Shown piece by piece: positions 31,292-40,908 of a stretch of 64,000 nucleotides of DNA. The position numbers and the translations under genes are program-made. The DNA comes from Rhynchopus sp. YZ270_cl-10 (taxonomy: Eukaryota; Euglenozoa; Diplonemea; Diplonemida; Diplonemidae). Within the stretch, counting starts at the first letter, position 1; each line of letters starts with the position of its first letter. The stretch is from assembly GCA_964035575.1 (NCBI GenBank), contig OZ037883.1, positions 558,001 through 622,000 on the forward strand. Reading direction: 5' to 3'. The notes under the pieces were generated by a model, which was not told where the DNA came from, ran no database searches, and worked only from the letters and a program-made list of their open reading frames with translations.

Positions 31292-31679
31292 GATCACATT
31301 CGTTATCGCGCATAAAGAGAAAGCTTGTAAGATGAACGTGCCTCACGCACACACATCTTACGGAGAACTGTTGGTAAAATGAGTCTTAACCTCACCGCCA
31401 ATACCGACACAATGATTTCTGCAACACTGCCTTCCACATCAGCATCCTGACACACAACTGAATTTGGTGGCAAACGAGAGACATTTTGATTGACGGCACA
31501 ATTTGCTATGGTAGGCTAACAAACGAAATGCAATGGCCGAGATGGTGTTTAGACACCGAAGACAACAACCAAATTGGCCTTTACAGGAGAGAGAGAAAGA
31601 TATTATTTTCAATCGAAAGATGGAGTTTATCCAGCGTCGTCTCCTCTTTTTTTGAGAGAAAGAGGAAGGAAAAAGTGTA

Positions 31680-31717
31680 GCATATAACCCTAAGCTGTCG
31701 CATGCTTCGTCACCTTG
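31680..31717 (+). repeat. H1 hairpin repeat (diverged)
   Basis: GCATATAACCCTAAGCTGTC then GCATGCTTCGTCACCTT. The stem is CTAAGC/GCTT(C)G with a changed loop. Confidence 0.5.
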
Positions 31718-31729
31718 AAGATAGAGATA

Positions 31730-31780
31730 TTGAAAGTGCAAAACCCTCAATCGTACTCCTGCAGACGCAGACACCGGATT
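31730..31780 (+). repeat. H4 repeat
   Basis: TATTGAAAGTGCAAAACCCT then CAATCGTACTCCTGCAGACG and CAGACAC. A spacer splits the usual CGCCTC from CTGCAGACGC. Confidence 0.45.
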
Positions 31781-31805
31781 GGTTTTCTCAAGAATAAAAG
31801 AAAAA

Positions 31806-31852
31806 ATTGGAAAGTGTAAACGCCTCACCATTCATCGGTAGACGTAGAGCAT
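31806..31852 (+). repeat. H4 repeat
   Basis: TTGGAAAGTGTAAACGCCTC then ACCATTCATCGGTAGACG. It resembles 31188 closely. Confidence 0.5.
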
Positions 31853-32290
31853 TGAACAATAATAAAAAAAATCCCCCCCGTATCGAGCGTTGCTAAACAG
31901 CCAGCACACATTTCAAAATAAAGCAATGTGTGCAGGGTTCTCCATCATCTTCAAAAAATTTCCCCCTCCCCCGTGATGAAAGGGTGGAGAACCCTGAATG
32001 TGTAACCCCTTCCCTTTTGTTTCGTTTAAGTGGATGTCATGACAGCGTTCTGTCTGACCTTTTTTCCATTTTGCTCGTTCGGTTTACTAGCAAAAAACTG
32101 TACTTAAAAAAAAAAAAAAACTGGTAAGATGACCTAAACTTCACAGTTGTCACCTCACAAATGAGCGCATCTCGGCGGGGAAGCCTTTTGTTTTGCGTAC
32201 ACCACGCTACTCCCCCAATTATTTCATTCCGTTTTTTTTTTTCGTTTTTCTTTCAAATAAAACACAAAGTTCTAAGTCTATCATTACCCC

Positions 32291-33106
32291 CTACCGATTC
32301 AATACCGGACACGCTGACGACACGGTATTGACGCTCGCTGGATTTCTTGGTGTGCATGCTGGGGAGGTTACCACTGATGCAGCTGAAGCATGCGACAGAC
32401 CCGACATCGACGATGCTGGGTATGACGTTGGGCTAGGAGGGCTTTTAAGCAGACGCTCTGGGGGCACCAGGCCTGTTTCTGGGTCAATCTCCGCTCCGCC
32501 ATGTATACGCTCGATAACTGCCCCATCTTGGCCCTCCATCACTGTCAACACTGGACCTGCATAGGGTGGAGACGAGCTGAGCACGGCCCTCCTCCGGACA
32601 CCCTGCAACGCCACCTCTGCGGCAGGCACACAAAACGCAGGCTGCACCGGGTTTGCGGGCTGAACATATTCCTCGCGACGTTGTATATAGTCCTTTACAC
32701 GCAGACCGGGTTTTGGTGGGAGGCGTTGTTGTTGCTGCTGCTGTACCCTTGCAGATTGCGAAACAACTGCACGTTGAAGGGTGGATACTGCTGAAGTGGA
32801 TTCATTTTGATGAGAAAGGCGTTTGGATAGGACCCGCCCGATGTGTGATGAGTCTGTTGTTGTGTTGTGTGCATCTGGGCTTGCATAGTGTGCGCTGAGC
32901 CCGAGGAGGGAGAGGCGGTGCTCATGAAAGGTGCGTGCCCCTTCGCATGGCAGGCGTGCATGGAAGCTAGGCGGGCGGATGGGAAGCAATGCTGTGTCGG
33001 AGGTGTCCGAACGCAGCGACCGCACCTCGCGACTCATAACGTTCTGCGCACCGTAGCGCCGTTCGTCATCAAAGCAGCGCTCATAGCTGTCCTCCACTTC
33101 TTTCAT
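32291..33106 (-). CDS. Unknown protein, Gln/Pro/Ser-rich
   Basis: 271 residues from MKEVEDSYERCFDDERRYGA. I recognise no domain. The first 50 residues are charged and look ordered; the middle has a Gln run (RVQQQQQQRL) followed by KPGLRVKDYIQRREEYVQP, and then VLTVMEGQDGAVIERIHGGA. The C-terminal 60 residues are Ser/Pro/Ala-rich and probably disordered. The long open frame with biased composition, in line with the other minus-strand genes, supports coding. An upstream in-frame TTG gives four more residues, but the ATG is preferred. The upstream DNA is a GATGGGT-repeat leader. Confidence 0.6.
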   Translation of the reverse strand: MKEVEDSYERCFDDERRYGAQNVMSREVRSLRSDTSDTALLPIRPPSFHARLPCEGARTFHEHRLSLLGLSAHYASPDAHNTTTDSSHIGRVLSKRLSHQNESTSAVSTLQRAVVSQSARVQQQQQQRLPPKPGLRVKDYIQRREEYVQPANPVQPAFCVPAAEVALQGVRRRAVLSSSPPYAGPVLTVMEGQDGAVIERIHGGAEIDPETGLVPPERLLKSPPSPTSYPASSMSGLSHASAASVVTSPACTPRNPASVNTVSSACPVLNR

Positions 33107-34384
33107 GTGTGCCCCCAAAGGTGTCTATAGGTATAGGTAGGGGGTGATGGGTGATGGGTGATGGGTGAGGGTGGTAGAAAGGGATGTGGGATGTGGCGGA
33201 GAGGGTGGTGAGAGAGGAGGTGTAGATGTGAATGGGTGCAAAAAGGGGTTGTGTGTCGGAGAGCGTGTGAAAAAATGGGATTTGAAATATAAAGCCCCGG
33301 CAGGTGTAACTTAATGGTGTACTCCTAGTGAGGGAAGGCGGTTGAATAATCGGATTGACTGAGCAGAGGGCGGAACGACCAGGGGGTGTAGTGTGTGAGG
33401 GGGGTCCAACTCAGAAGCAAAAAGGTATCCTCAATACGCGGAGTCGTCAATACAGACGGTCTGCAGTCGGATAACGAGTCTGATATGCTGTAAGTCATCA
33501 TAGTCGTTGTAATAGCAAGGAGGGGTAAGAAACGGAGAATGGAAACAAAGGTCAACTCAGAAGCAAAAAGGTATCCTCAATACGCAGAAACGTCAAAAGA
33601 GACGTTTTGCATGTCAGATAACGAGTCTGATATGCTGTATGATCATCATTGTCGCATGAATCAATCGAAAGGTGTGGGAACTACTGAGAATCTAGCCAGG
33701 CTTTTGATCCCCGCGCTGCTAATTTATCAGCGTCCGAGAAACACGAAGCACTGCAATGTGGAGAGGGAAAGGGTCAACTCAGAAGCAAAAAAGCATCCTC
33801 AATACGCAGAAACGTCAAAAGAGACGTCTGCAGTCAGATAACGAGTCTGATATGCTGTAAGTCATCATTGTCGTTGAAATGGCCGAAGGGACAGCAATAA
33901 TCTAGACAGGCCCCTTGCGTGGAAGACGTAGGCTCCTCTCAGAAGCAAAAAGATATCCTCAATAAACCCGGAACATCAGAATAGACAGCTCGAAAACAGG
34001 GAGACAGCTTTTGAAGAGAAAAGAACTACCGCATGTTTCGTTGTTTCAAACTTTTTTATTGTCATTTTTTTTATCGCAAACAAAAACCCAAAAAAGAATC
34101 ATATAAACTGTGTGGCTGGTCCAAAAACAGTTATCCCCCGTGAAATAGTCCTGCATAAGTGGATGTCATCTGCGTCCGGCAGAGGGGCAAGTTAAAAGTA
34201 AAAGGAAAAAGGAAAAAAGGAAAACGGAACAAAAGGAAAAAAAAAAAAAAAAAACAGAAAAATACGTTTCTGGCCACCTTCAACCGCAACAAACGTGTTT
34301 CAAGAGGTCTCTGCAGGAAACACATATGCTGCTGTCAAAGCGGCCCTATTTTAAATAGGGTTTTTTCTAATATGTGCAGTAATC
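33107..34384. other. Intergenic region with an imperfect tandem array
   Basis: No gene seen. A GATGGGTGATGGGT run follows the start of the 33.1-kb gene. An H3-like motif lies near 33279 (GGATTTGAAATATAAAGCCC). An array of three full units and one partial unit occupies 33408-33990. The last 350 bp are A/T-rich and lead to the thioredoxin-fold gene. Confidence 0.55.
33408..33990 (+). repeat. Tandem array of about 100-bp hairpin units
   Basis: Units start at 33408, 33554, 33776 and (partial) 33936. Each holds CTCAGAAGCAAAAAGGTATC, CTCAATACGC, a small hairpin CGTC(N6)GACG and GATAACGAGTCTGATATGCT. The hairpin loop differs (AATACA, AAAAGA) while the arms persist. Spacers between units are unrelated. 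Possibly small RNA genes or a diverged satellite. Confidence 0.7.
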
Positions 34385-34963
34385 TTACTGGAGCTCGGCC
34401 TCAACGTGGGCCTTGAGGTCCTCAAGGGAACGTCCACCACGGTAGTCAGCGGGCTCGTCGCTTCCGGCCTTGAAGGTCTTCAGGGTGGGGAATCCACGCA
34501 CGGAGAACTTCGAGCAGAGGTCACGGTGCTCAGTGCAGTCAACGTCACCGACAACGTACTTGCCCTCGTACTCGGCGGTGAGTGTGGCCCAGGCCGGGGC
34601 CATGCGCTTGCAGTGGCCACACCACGGTGCGTAGAACTTCACGAAGGCGTTCTTTCCCTTGACGTTCTCGTCGAAGTTGTCGGCGGTCAGGTCAATGCCC
34701 ATGGCGAGGCACATCACTGCCAGGAGAACGAGTGCGCGGATCATTTTAGTGTTGAGTGGTGAGAGAAGGGAGCTGTGGGTTGGGGTTGGGGGCAGGGGGT
34801 AGTGGTTGGGCAGGTGTAAGTATCAGGTGTGCAAGGGAAAGGTGCACCACAGTGTGTTCACAAGCGACGGGTTGAGTATCACATCAGACAGAAGCTGTAC
34901 CTCATCGCTGGCTTGTGCCTCAGAGAGGGATGAACCGAATTGAAAGCCTTCTCATCATGTGTG
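34379..34963. repeat. Thioredoxin-gene duplication unit, copy 1
   Basis: About 585 bp nearly identical to 41491-42075. It covers the whole coding region, the leader and the CACATCAGACAGAAGCTGT repeat. I see only one- or two-base differences, so it is very recent or kept alike by gene conversion. Confidence 0.9.
34385..34744 (-). CDS. Secreted single thioredoxin-fold protein (PDI-like), copy 1
   Basis: 119 residues. The signal peptide MIRALVLLAVMCLAMG precedes one thioredoxin domain with the active site WCGHC (Cys42, Cys45) in VKFYAPWCGHCKRMAPAW, the conserved cis-Pro loop VRGFPTLKTF, and YRGGRSLEDLKAHV at the end. CGHC is the protein disulfide isomerase type, as opposed to CGPC of thioredoxins. 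There is no KDEL-like end (it stops EAELQ), so the protein may leave the ER and act outside the cell. It resembles an isolated a-domain of PDI. The start is the Met of the signal peptide. Its protein is identical to that at 41497-41856, and the two genes flank duplication copy 2. Confidence 0.93.
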   Translation of the reverse strand: MIRALVLLAVMCLAMGIDLTADNFDENVKGKNAFVKFYAPWCGHCKRMAPAWATLTAEYEGKYVVGDVDCTEHRDLCSKFSVRGFPTLKTFKAGSDEPADYRGGRSLEDLKAHVEAELQ

Positions 34964-36226
34964 AAATCAGCGGAAACGGGAACAAAAGAAACGAATCTCA
35001 CCTCAGCGCGAAGACCTAACTTGGGCAGCGGAGTGGGTTATGTCGGTACCCTGCCCAGAAGGCGCTTTAGCTAGGATGTCTCGGTGTGTATGGAAATGGC
35101 GGGAACCACATGGTGATTCCGCAAGCAGCGTTTGGTGGGAATGACCCAGAATAAAGAGTAACCAAAAAGAGCTGTTTTGTTGTTTTGCTTATTAATATGT
35201 CAGATGATAGAACAGCGAAGGTATGCCAAACAAACAGTAGCATATTCTGTTCTGTTCTAATTGTTTTGTGGGAATTGTTGTCGAAAACTTGTAGAATAGT
35301 GCAGACACACCCAAGGATGTGCTGCACTAGAATAGGTTTGGTTCCGCTACGTTTTCAACACAGAGGAAGAAAACTTGATGCGTAGTTCTTATAAAAAGGG
35401 TTCAAATTCAATTGAAAGAGGTTTTCACGCAGGTCCTCCATTTGCTTCGCCAAAGAGGAAACTTCAGTGTGAAGCAAAGGCCCGCAAAACCAAACGTAAG
35501 CAAAAGGGAAGAAAAGAGAACAAACCTGGCAAAGGCTTCTTAAGCCCACCTGCCATGTGGTTGCACGAATAAAGATTGGTCGAAAGTGGAACACGGCACC
35601 AACGCGCACATGCAGTTACCCCAATACAACCAATGAATCAATAAAAAACAGTTGGAAGTGCAAACGCCTCTGCAGACGCAAACACAGAAATAAAAAGGAA
35701 AAGGCAGTTCATGAGTTCATTTTCAACAATTGAAAAGCGGAGTGAGGGGGAGAAATGTTCAAAACAGATAGAAGTGACGAAAGCTTGAAGAAATGCGGGT
35801 ACACTGTGTGTGGTTCCCGCATAGAAACTTCGACACTTCTGCTTTAATTTATAGAGATGCAACGGCAAATGAAAATAGGAAACAGAATGAATGAACACCT
35901 GTCAAAAGAAAGGTGGGAGGGAATGAGGGAAGTCATGTGACACAGAGCTTTGCTGAACAATGTGATAAGGAACAGCGAACGTGAACCCTCTGCAAAACAG
36001 TGGGAACACATTGTGTCGGTTGTGTGTGTTTCAGAAAAGCCTGTGTGCAGAAGAGGTTCGAAAAATGAGTGTGCGTGTGTGCAGAGAGTGACACACCCAC
36101 ACATCTGTATGTGTTGCATGACAAGGAAATAAAGAATACAAGCGATGAGAGAGAATAAGTCGCACTGCAAAAGTGCAGAGGACAAAATGTTATATGAAAA
36201 TCAAGCAATTGAAAATGAAATCAGCT
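34745..36226. other. Spacer and left edge of duplication copy 2
   Basis: It contains the thioredoxin-fold gene leader, the R repeat (34880-34963), a 210-bp segment (34880-35090) that recurs at 40581-40792, and from 35147 the 3' flank of peroxidase copy 2, which matches 10132-11199. No independent gene is seen. Confidence 0.6.
34880..35090. repeat. 210-bp direct repeat flanking copy 2, left
   Basis: It begins CACATCAGACAGAAGCTGTA, includes AGGGATGAACCGAATTGAAA and ends GCTAGGATGTCTCGGT. The same segment lies at 40581-40792 in the same orientation, so the second peroxidase/proline-rich block sits between direct repeats. The first 84 bp are the R repeat seen four times in the region. Confidence 0.85.
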
Positions 36227-37495
36227 TCAAGCAAAGTTAACACCGTTCTCCTGCAGCTGGCGCCAGGCTGCCACAAAGTGTGTCTCGAAGAGAGCACGGT
36301 CAGTCGAGAAGGTCCTCACAATGTTGCTCAGTCTTGCGTCCTGACGCATCACCATGTCAATCGGGAGCATGATGAAGCGGGGCTGGGGTCCACCACGGTA
36401 CTGCAGGTCCGTGCCGTCGGACTCTGCCGTATTTGGTCCCCACGGACCATTGATAAGATTGAAAAAATACTCAATCCCGAAGACGAGGTTGTTCGCCGTC
36501 CACAGACCCTCGTTTCCGCTGATCGCAAGGTGCATGGCACCCATGTTGTGTCCGCCCATCAGCGCAACCATCTTGAAGAGTGCGTCTGCGTCCGTGTCCA
36601 GCGAGAACCCAAGCTCCGCAAACTTCACAAAGAAGTAGTCAAGTGTCTCGCGGTGCGGGAAGGCGTCGTTGTTGATGTGCTTCAGCGGCATGCGCTCTGC
36701 CACACCCACACAGAGCTCGTCCGTCTCCGTGGGGGCCACGAAGTCAATGCGTCCCGGGCGGAAGAAGAGCGACGGGCTTCCCATGTACTCAAGGGCGGTG
36801 TTGCCTGCAAGCTGGTACAGGTCTGCGTAGGTGATGAACGGAAACGCTGCCTTCACCGGCTCAAGTGCGTCCGTGGCCACGTCGACCCCTGCGTTGTCGG
36901 GCAGCGCGTTCTCCGGTGTTGTTCTGATGCACCCGCCAGTCGTTCCCCCAATCGGCATCGCAGCACCGTTGAACTGTCCACAGCTGTGCCACGCAAGGCG
37001 CACCAGCAGCGGCCGCATCGACGAGGGGCTGCTCTCAATCAGCGCCACCAGCGCCTCCACCACATCCAGGTACTGCTCCCGCACAGCCTCCAGGATGCTC
37101 TGTCCGGGGAGAGTCAGCGAGTTCCCAAAGTCCCGCTCAACCACAGGTGCGTCAGTTGCAGGTGCATCTGTTGCCGGTGCGTCCGTCTCGGGCACGACAG
37201 GCACGGGTGCGTCAGTGGCCGGTGCGTCTGTCGCAGGTGCGTCCGTCTCAGGCACAACAGGCACGGGTGCGTCTGTCGCAGGCACTGGTGCCTCCGTCAC
37301 AACTGGTGGTGTGGGGTCTGTCGGTGCTGGAACTGGTGGGTTTGTCGGAGCCGGCGGCGGAGGGGGACGTGGCGGGCCTGTCGGAGCTGGTTCTGGCGTG
37401 CGACGTGGCGGACGTGTGCGGCGAGGTCTCTGCGCTTCGACACTGGTGACGGTGCTTGCCACCAACAGCAGACACATGTACACGGCACACTTCAT
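36227..37495 (-). CDS. Secreted class I peroxidase (CcP type), copy 2
   Basis: 422 residues; the catalytic domain appears identical in protein to copy 1. The signal peptide is the same. The linker is longer: an extra TDAPATDAPVPVVPE unit and a changed PTGPPRPPPPP segment account for the 23 extra residues. Key residues are Arg166, Trp169, His170 (distal side), His316 (proximal), Trp332 and Asp380. His316 to Trp332 is 16 residues, as His175 to Trp191 in yeast cytochrome c peroxidase. Expected activity is reduction of H2O2 with an unknown electron donor outside the cell. It is preceded by an intact upstream element at 37651-37700. Confidence 0.9.
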   Translation of the reverse strand: MKCAVYMCLLLVASTVTSVEAQRPRRTRPPRRTPEPAPTGPPRPPPPPAPTNPPVPAPTDPTPPVVTEAPVPATDAPVPVVPETDAPATDAPATDAPVPVVPETDAPATDAPATDAPVVERDFGNSLTLPGQSILEAVREQYLDVVEALVALIESSPSSMRPLLVRLAWHSCGQFNGAAMPIGGTTGGCIRTTPENALPDNAGVDVATDALEPVKAAFPFITYADLYQLAGNTALEYMGSPSLFFRPGRIDFVAPTETDELCVGVAERMPLKHINNDAFPHRETLDYFFVKFAELGFSLDTDADALFKMVALMGGHNMGAMHLAISGNEGLWTANNLVFGIEYFFNLINGPWGPNTAESDGTDLQYRGGPQPRFIMLPIDMVMRQDARLSNIVRTFSTDRALFETHFVAAWRQLQENGVNFA

Positions 37496-38636
37496 GGCTG
37501 GGCTTTGTGGGGTGTGGTTTCACTTGCAAATATGTGTGTGTTGAGATCTGTGAACAGGGTGGTGGTGTGGTGTGGCTTTGTTGGTAGGTTGGTAGTAACA
37601 CGACACAGTGGGTGGAATGAAGAACCAGTGTGGACTGGGTTGTTGCTTTCTTGGGTGACACAAGAAACGATAATTTCTACTACATTATCGCAAAGGTGAG
37701 AGTTGTGAGGGAGGACACGCAAAACAAAACAAAAACAATGGCGATCGGTGACTTGTTGTTCTTTTGAAATTAGCTTGCTTCGCTGCTGAAGACAGTGTTT
37801 TCTGCAAGATCATATTTGAAAGAAAAATAAACACACTTTTCCTGGGCAGTGTCTGTTGTAGTAAAGCAACAACAGTAATAAATGACATGAATAAATCATG
37901 CAAACCTGCCCTCTATTCCAGAAAGTGTGTGACAAATTTTGGTTTTTTTTGTATAGTTTTAGTGTGACTACATTTCCAATGACGAAATGAAGACCTGTAT
38001 AGCTCAGTCCAAGAAGCAACACAACAAAGCAAACAAACGTTGCATAGTGTTGTGTTGACAGACGGTACCAAAAATAATAATAATTTGAGAGCAAAAAATG
38101 TGCGGGAAAGGAGTGCCTCTCGGGATGAGTGTTCTTGCAGTGCGCCTTCATTCAACACACCCACGAGGTGGTGCTCCTGCTTCCCAACAAGAAAAACAAG
38201 GTAACAGTGCAAAGGTGAAAGACAAGAGAGGAAAGACAAAGAAACAACGCGAACATAAATACGCCGTTCCGTCCAACGCCGTGTTGTGCTGGTTGACGGA
38301 CGTTAACAAAAAAATAATGGCTGTTCTGTTTAAAATCAAAAACGTCAGGTTTCCCCAGTAAGCTGCGAACCTGAAAAACCTATCCCCTGGTTCATAATAG
38401 TAAAAGTGACTGTTGCCAATAATATAAACGGCAAGAAAACGGTGACAAGGGCAAATTCGAATGAAACCCCGGGCTGGGCAGGAGGAAAGGGGAAAGCCAG
38501 TTTGCAAACTAATGCAGAGGCTCCAGAGCAGGCGTGAGGTGCAAATGTGCGCCGCACACACAACTCAAGCGGTAAACAGGTAGAAGCAAACGACATCGTT
38601 GCAAATAGATCTATAGTGTATAATCATCAGCCTCCA
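37496..38636. other. Spacer within duplication copy 2
   Basis: Counterpart of 12400-13604, about 65 bp shorter through many small indels. It includes the upstream element of the peroxidase gene. No gene seen. Confidence 0.6.
37651..37700 (-). promoter_or_regulatory. Shared upstream element of peroxidase copy 2
   Basis: TTGGGTGACACAAGAAACGA then TAATTTCTACTACATTATCG and CAAAGGTGAG. Both arms (CGATAAT, ATTATCG) are intact, as before copy 1. It lies 156-205 nt upstream of the start codon. Confidence 0.5.
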
Positions 38637-40475
38637 TCAGACCGGTCCGGCGGCGGCGCCTCCGTTGCCAGCCCCAGCACCAGCACAGGACGTTGCGCAC
38701 GAGGAAGTGGCGGCAGGGGGCGTGAAGTCATCAGGGCACCACGAGGAGACACACATGCCGGCAGCTCCCTCCCCCGAGGTACCCGCCTCCCAAGCACACT
38801 CCGGCATCGCAGCGTTACAGGCCGTCTCGTCCGCAAGCCCATCACACGCCGTCGCACCCTGCCGCACAAAGACCGCCACGTTCGCAAGCGGCGCAGTCAG
38901 GGCAGGGAGCTCCTCAACAGTCCCCGCAGGCACAAGCTTCCGGAAGGCAACTGTCGGGTGCGTCGCACCGTCTGCCCCGTCGTCCGCAACAACAACACCC
39001 GCACCCACACCCTGCTGGAACGTCGGGGCACAGCTCCCCGTATCCCACCCAGCATCAGGCAGCAGCGACACCAGCCCGCCGTTTGTGGGCGTCGAGCACG
39101 GTGGGCAGTGGTACGTTGCCACAAGCACCTCGCACGGCTTCTCCTCGCAGTTGAACGGGCAGGCCACGCGCAGCACGTTGTCCGCCCCAATCACACCCGC
39201 AATGTCCACCGGGAAGAACGCCGCCATGTTCGCCTGCACAAAGGCAGGCGGGAAGTTCGCAAACGTCACCGAGGGCTCCCCGTTCGGGTGCATCCCCTCC
39301 CTAACCTCCTCGCCTGCCCCAAAGCTGTCCACAGTGCCTTCTGGGCTCACAACCTCAACCTCAACGGGCTCCCCGCCGTCCACACAGGGCTCCGTCGTCT
39401 CCCCCCCTGTTGGTGTGGGTGGGGTCGGCGGTGTGCCAGCAGGCGAGTTTGTGTTCCCTTCTGGGGTTGGTGGCGATGGTGGTGTCGGCGGTGTCCCAGC
39501 AGGTGAGTTGGTGTTGCCCTCTGGGGTTGGCGGTGTGGGGGGTGTTGGCGGTGTGCCGGACGGGGAGTTTGTGTTTCCCTCTGGGGTTGGTGGCGATGGT
39601 GGTGTGGGCGGTGTGGGTGGTGTGCCGGACGGGGAGTCTGTGTTGCCCTCTGGGGTTGGCGGTGTTGGTGGCGTGGGTGGCGATGGTGGTGTCGGCGGTG
39701 TCCCAGCAGGCGAGTCCGTGTTACCCTCTGGGGTTGGTGGTGTCGGCGGGGTCGGAGGCGACGGTGGTGTGCCGGACGGGGAATCTGTGTTCCCCTCTGG
39801 GGTTGGTGGCGATGGTGGTGTCGGTGGTGTCGGCGGTGGTGTCCCAGCAGGCGAGTCCGTCCTGCCCCCTGTCGGCGGCGTGGGTGGTGTCGGCGGTGTA
39901 GGTGGTGTCGGCGGCCTTGGCGGTGGTCCCGAAGGAGAGTCCGTCCTGCCCCCTGTCGGCGGTGTAGGCGGTGTAGGAGGTGTAGGCGGCCTTGGCGGTG
40001 GTCCCGAAGGCGAGTACGTCTTGCTCCACCATGGCGGCGACGGCGGCGACGGCGGACTGCCACCGGGTGACTTGGTCTTGCAGCCCCTCTCGTACTTGCC
40101 CTTCTTCTTGTACTCCTTCTTACCCCACTTCTCGTACTTGCCCTTCCAGGTCCTCCCACCTCCCCACCTCTCCTGCTTCTCCTTCTCACCCTTGTTCCAC
40201 TTCCCCACGCGACCGCCGTGGCGACTGCTGCTGCGACCACTGTGGCGGCTGCTGCTGCGGCCACCGCTCCTGCTCCAGCTCCTGCTCCTGCCCCTGTAGC
40301 GACTCCCCCCGCCACGGGACATCCCTCCGCGACTCGACCCACGCTGACGCGACCTCGTCAGCACGCCAGCATCCCGGCCATCCATCTCAGTGTGCCCACC
40401 CACACCCACATCCGCATCCGCACACATCGCAGTCGACAGAAGAAGCAACGCAGCTCCGCATTTGCGCATCATCAT
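38637..40475 (-). CDS. Secreted proline-rich matrix-like protein, copy 2
   Basis: 612 residues, same plan as copy 1: signal peptide, Arg/Ser/Gly region, Tyr/Lys/Trp-rich basic region, proline-rich repeats and Cys-rich C-terminal domain. The signal peptide, basic region and Cys-rich domain look identical. The repeat region differs: copy 2 has two GGRTDSPSGPPPRPP-type units where copy 1 has one, gains a PPTPPSPPTPPTPPTP stretch and loses one EGNTNSP pair. This is the signature of unequal exchange or slippage in the repeats after duplication. The intact upstream element and the R repeat lie just before it. Confidence 0.82.
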   Translation of the reverse strand: MMMRKCGAALLLLSTAMCADADVGVGGHTEMDGRDAGVLTRSRQRGSSRGGMSRGGGSRYRGRSRSWSRSGGRSSSRHSGRSSSRHGGRVGKWNKGEKEKQERWGGGRTWKGKYEKWGKKEYKKKGKYERGCKTKSPGGSPPSPPSPPWWSKTYSPSGPPPRPPTPPTPPTPPTGGRTDSPSGPPPRPPTPPTPPTPPTPPTGGRTDSPAGTPPPTPPTPPSPPTPEGNTDSPSGTPPSPPTPPTPPTPEGNTDSPAGTPPTPPSPPTPPTPPTPEGNTDSPSGTPPTPPTPPSPPTPEGNTNSPSGTPPTPPTPPTPEGNTNSPAGTPPTPPSPPTPEGNTNSPAGTPPTPPTPTGGETTEPCVDGGEPVEVEVVSPEGTVDSFGAGEEVREGMHPNGEPSVTFANFPPAFVQANMAAFFPVDIAGVIGADNVLRVACPFNCEEKPCEVLVATYHCPPCSTPTNGGLVSLLPDAGWDTGSCAPTFQQGVGAGVVVADDGADGATHPTVAFRKLVPAGTVEELPALTAPLANVAVFVRQGATACDGLADETACNAAMPECAWEAGTSGEGAAGMCVSSWCPDDFTPPAATSSCATSCAGAGAGNGGAAAGPV

Positions 40476-40523
40476 CGTTGTGTTGTGTTTGTGTATAGGT
40501 TCAATCTGACGGTTGTTGCTTTT

Positions 40524-40574
40524 TTGGGGTGACACAAGAAACGACAATGTTGACTACATTATCGCAAAGGTGAG
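40524..40574 (-). promoter_or_regulatory. Shared upstream element of proline-rich copy 2
   Basis: TTGGGGTGACACAAGAAACG then ACAATGTTGACTACATTATC and GCAAAGGTGAG. The arms are CGACAAT and ATTATCG, one base off a perfect inverted repeat. It lies about 50-100 nt before the start codon, nearer than in the peroxidase genes. Confidence 0.5.
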
Positions 40575-40580
40575 TTGCAT

Positions 40581-40792
40581 CACATCAGACAGAAGCTGTA
40601 CCTCATCGCTGGCTTGCGCCTCAGAGAGGGATGAACCGAATTGAAAGCATTTCTCATCATGTGTGAAATCAGCGGAAATGGGAACAGCAAAAGAAACGAA
40701 TCTCACCTCAGCGCGAAGACCTAACTTGGGCAGCGGAGTGGGTTATGTCGGTACCCTGCCCAGAAGGCGCTTTAGCTAGGATGTCTCGGTTA
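40581..40792. repeat. 210-bp direct repeat flanking copy 2, right
   Basis: Same orientation and nearly the same sequence as 34880-35090, including CTAACTTGGGCAGCGGAGTG and CCCAGAAGGCGCTTTAGCTA. Direct repeats on both sides of the 5.4-kb block fit duplication by recombination between them. Confidence 0.85.
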
Positions 40793-40821
40793 TTTATGGA
40801 ATTTCCTGGGTTGCGCACACT

Positions 40822-40908
40822 CACATCAGACAGAAGCTGTACCTCATCGCTGGCTTTGCGCCTCAGAGAGGGATGAACCGAATTGAAAGCATTTCTCATC
40901 ATGTGTGA
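40822..40908. repeat. R repeat, third copy
   Basis: CACATCAGACAGAAGCTGTA to TTCTCATCATGTGTG. Other copies are at 34880-34963, 40581-40665 and 41992-42075. It lies upstream of both thioredoxin-fold genes and of proline-rich copy 2. Confidence 0.8.

Larger units (their letters stand above)
29837..32290. other. Intergenic region crowded with hairpin repeats
   Basis: No gene seen. It carries at least three H1 copies (30173, 31245, 31680), weaker H1-like sequences near 30968, 31325, 31370 and 32115, three H4 copies (31188, 31730, 31806) and a 98-bp inverted-repeat element (30686). This is the densest hairpin-repeat cluster in the window. Confidence 0.6.
35147..40600. repeat. Segmental duplication, copy 2
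   Basis: Partner of 10132-15595. The left edge is sharp at CAGAATAAAGAGTAACC. The right edge runs past the proline-rich gene's upstream element, where copy 1 has decayed. Copy 2 has 23 more residues in the peroxidase linker and a different mix of proline repeat units. Confidence 0.92.

Noticed and set aside
33408-33990. Spliced-leader RNA gene array
   Set aside because: No GT donor after a conserved 20-40-nt leader and no Sm-like site was found in the units; spacing is irregular.
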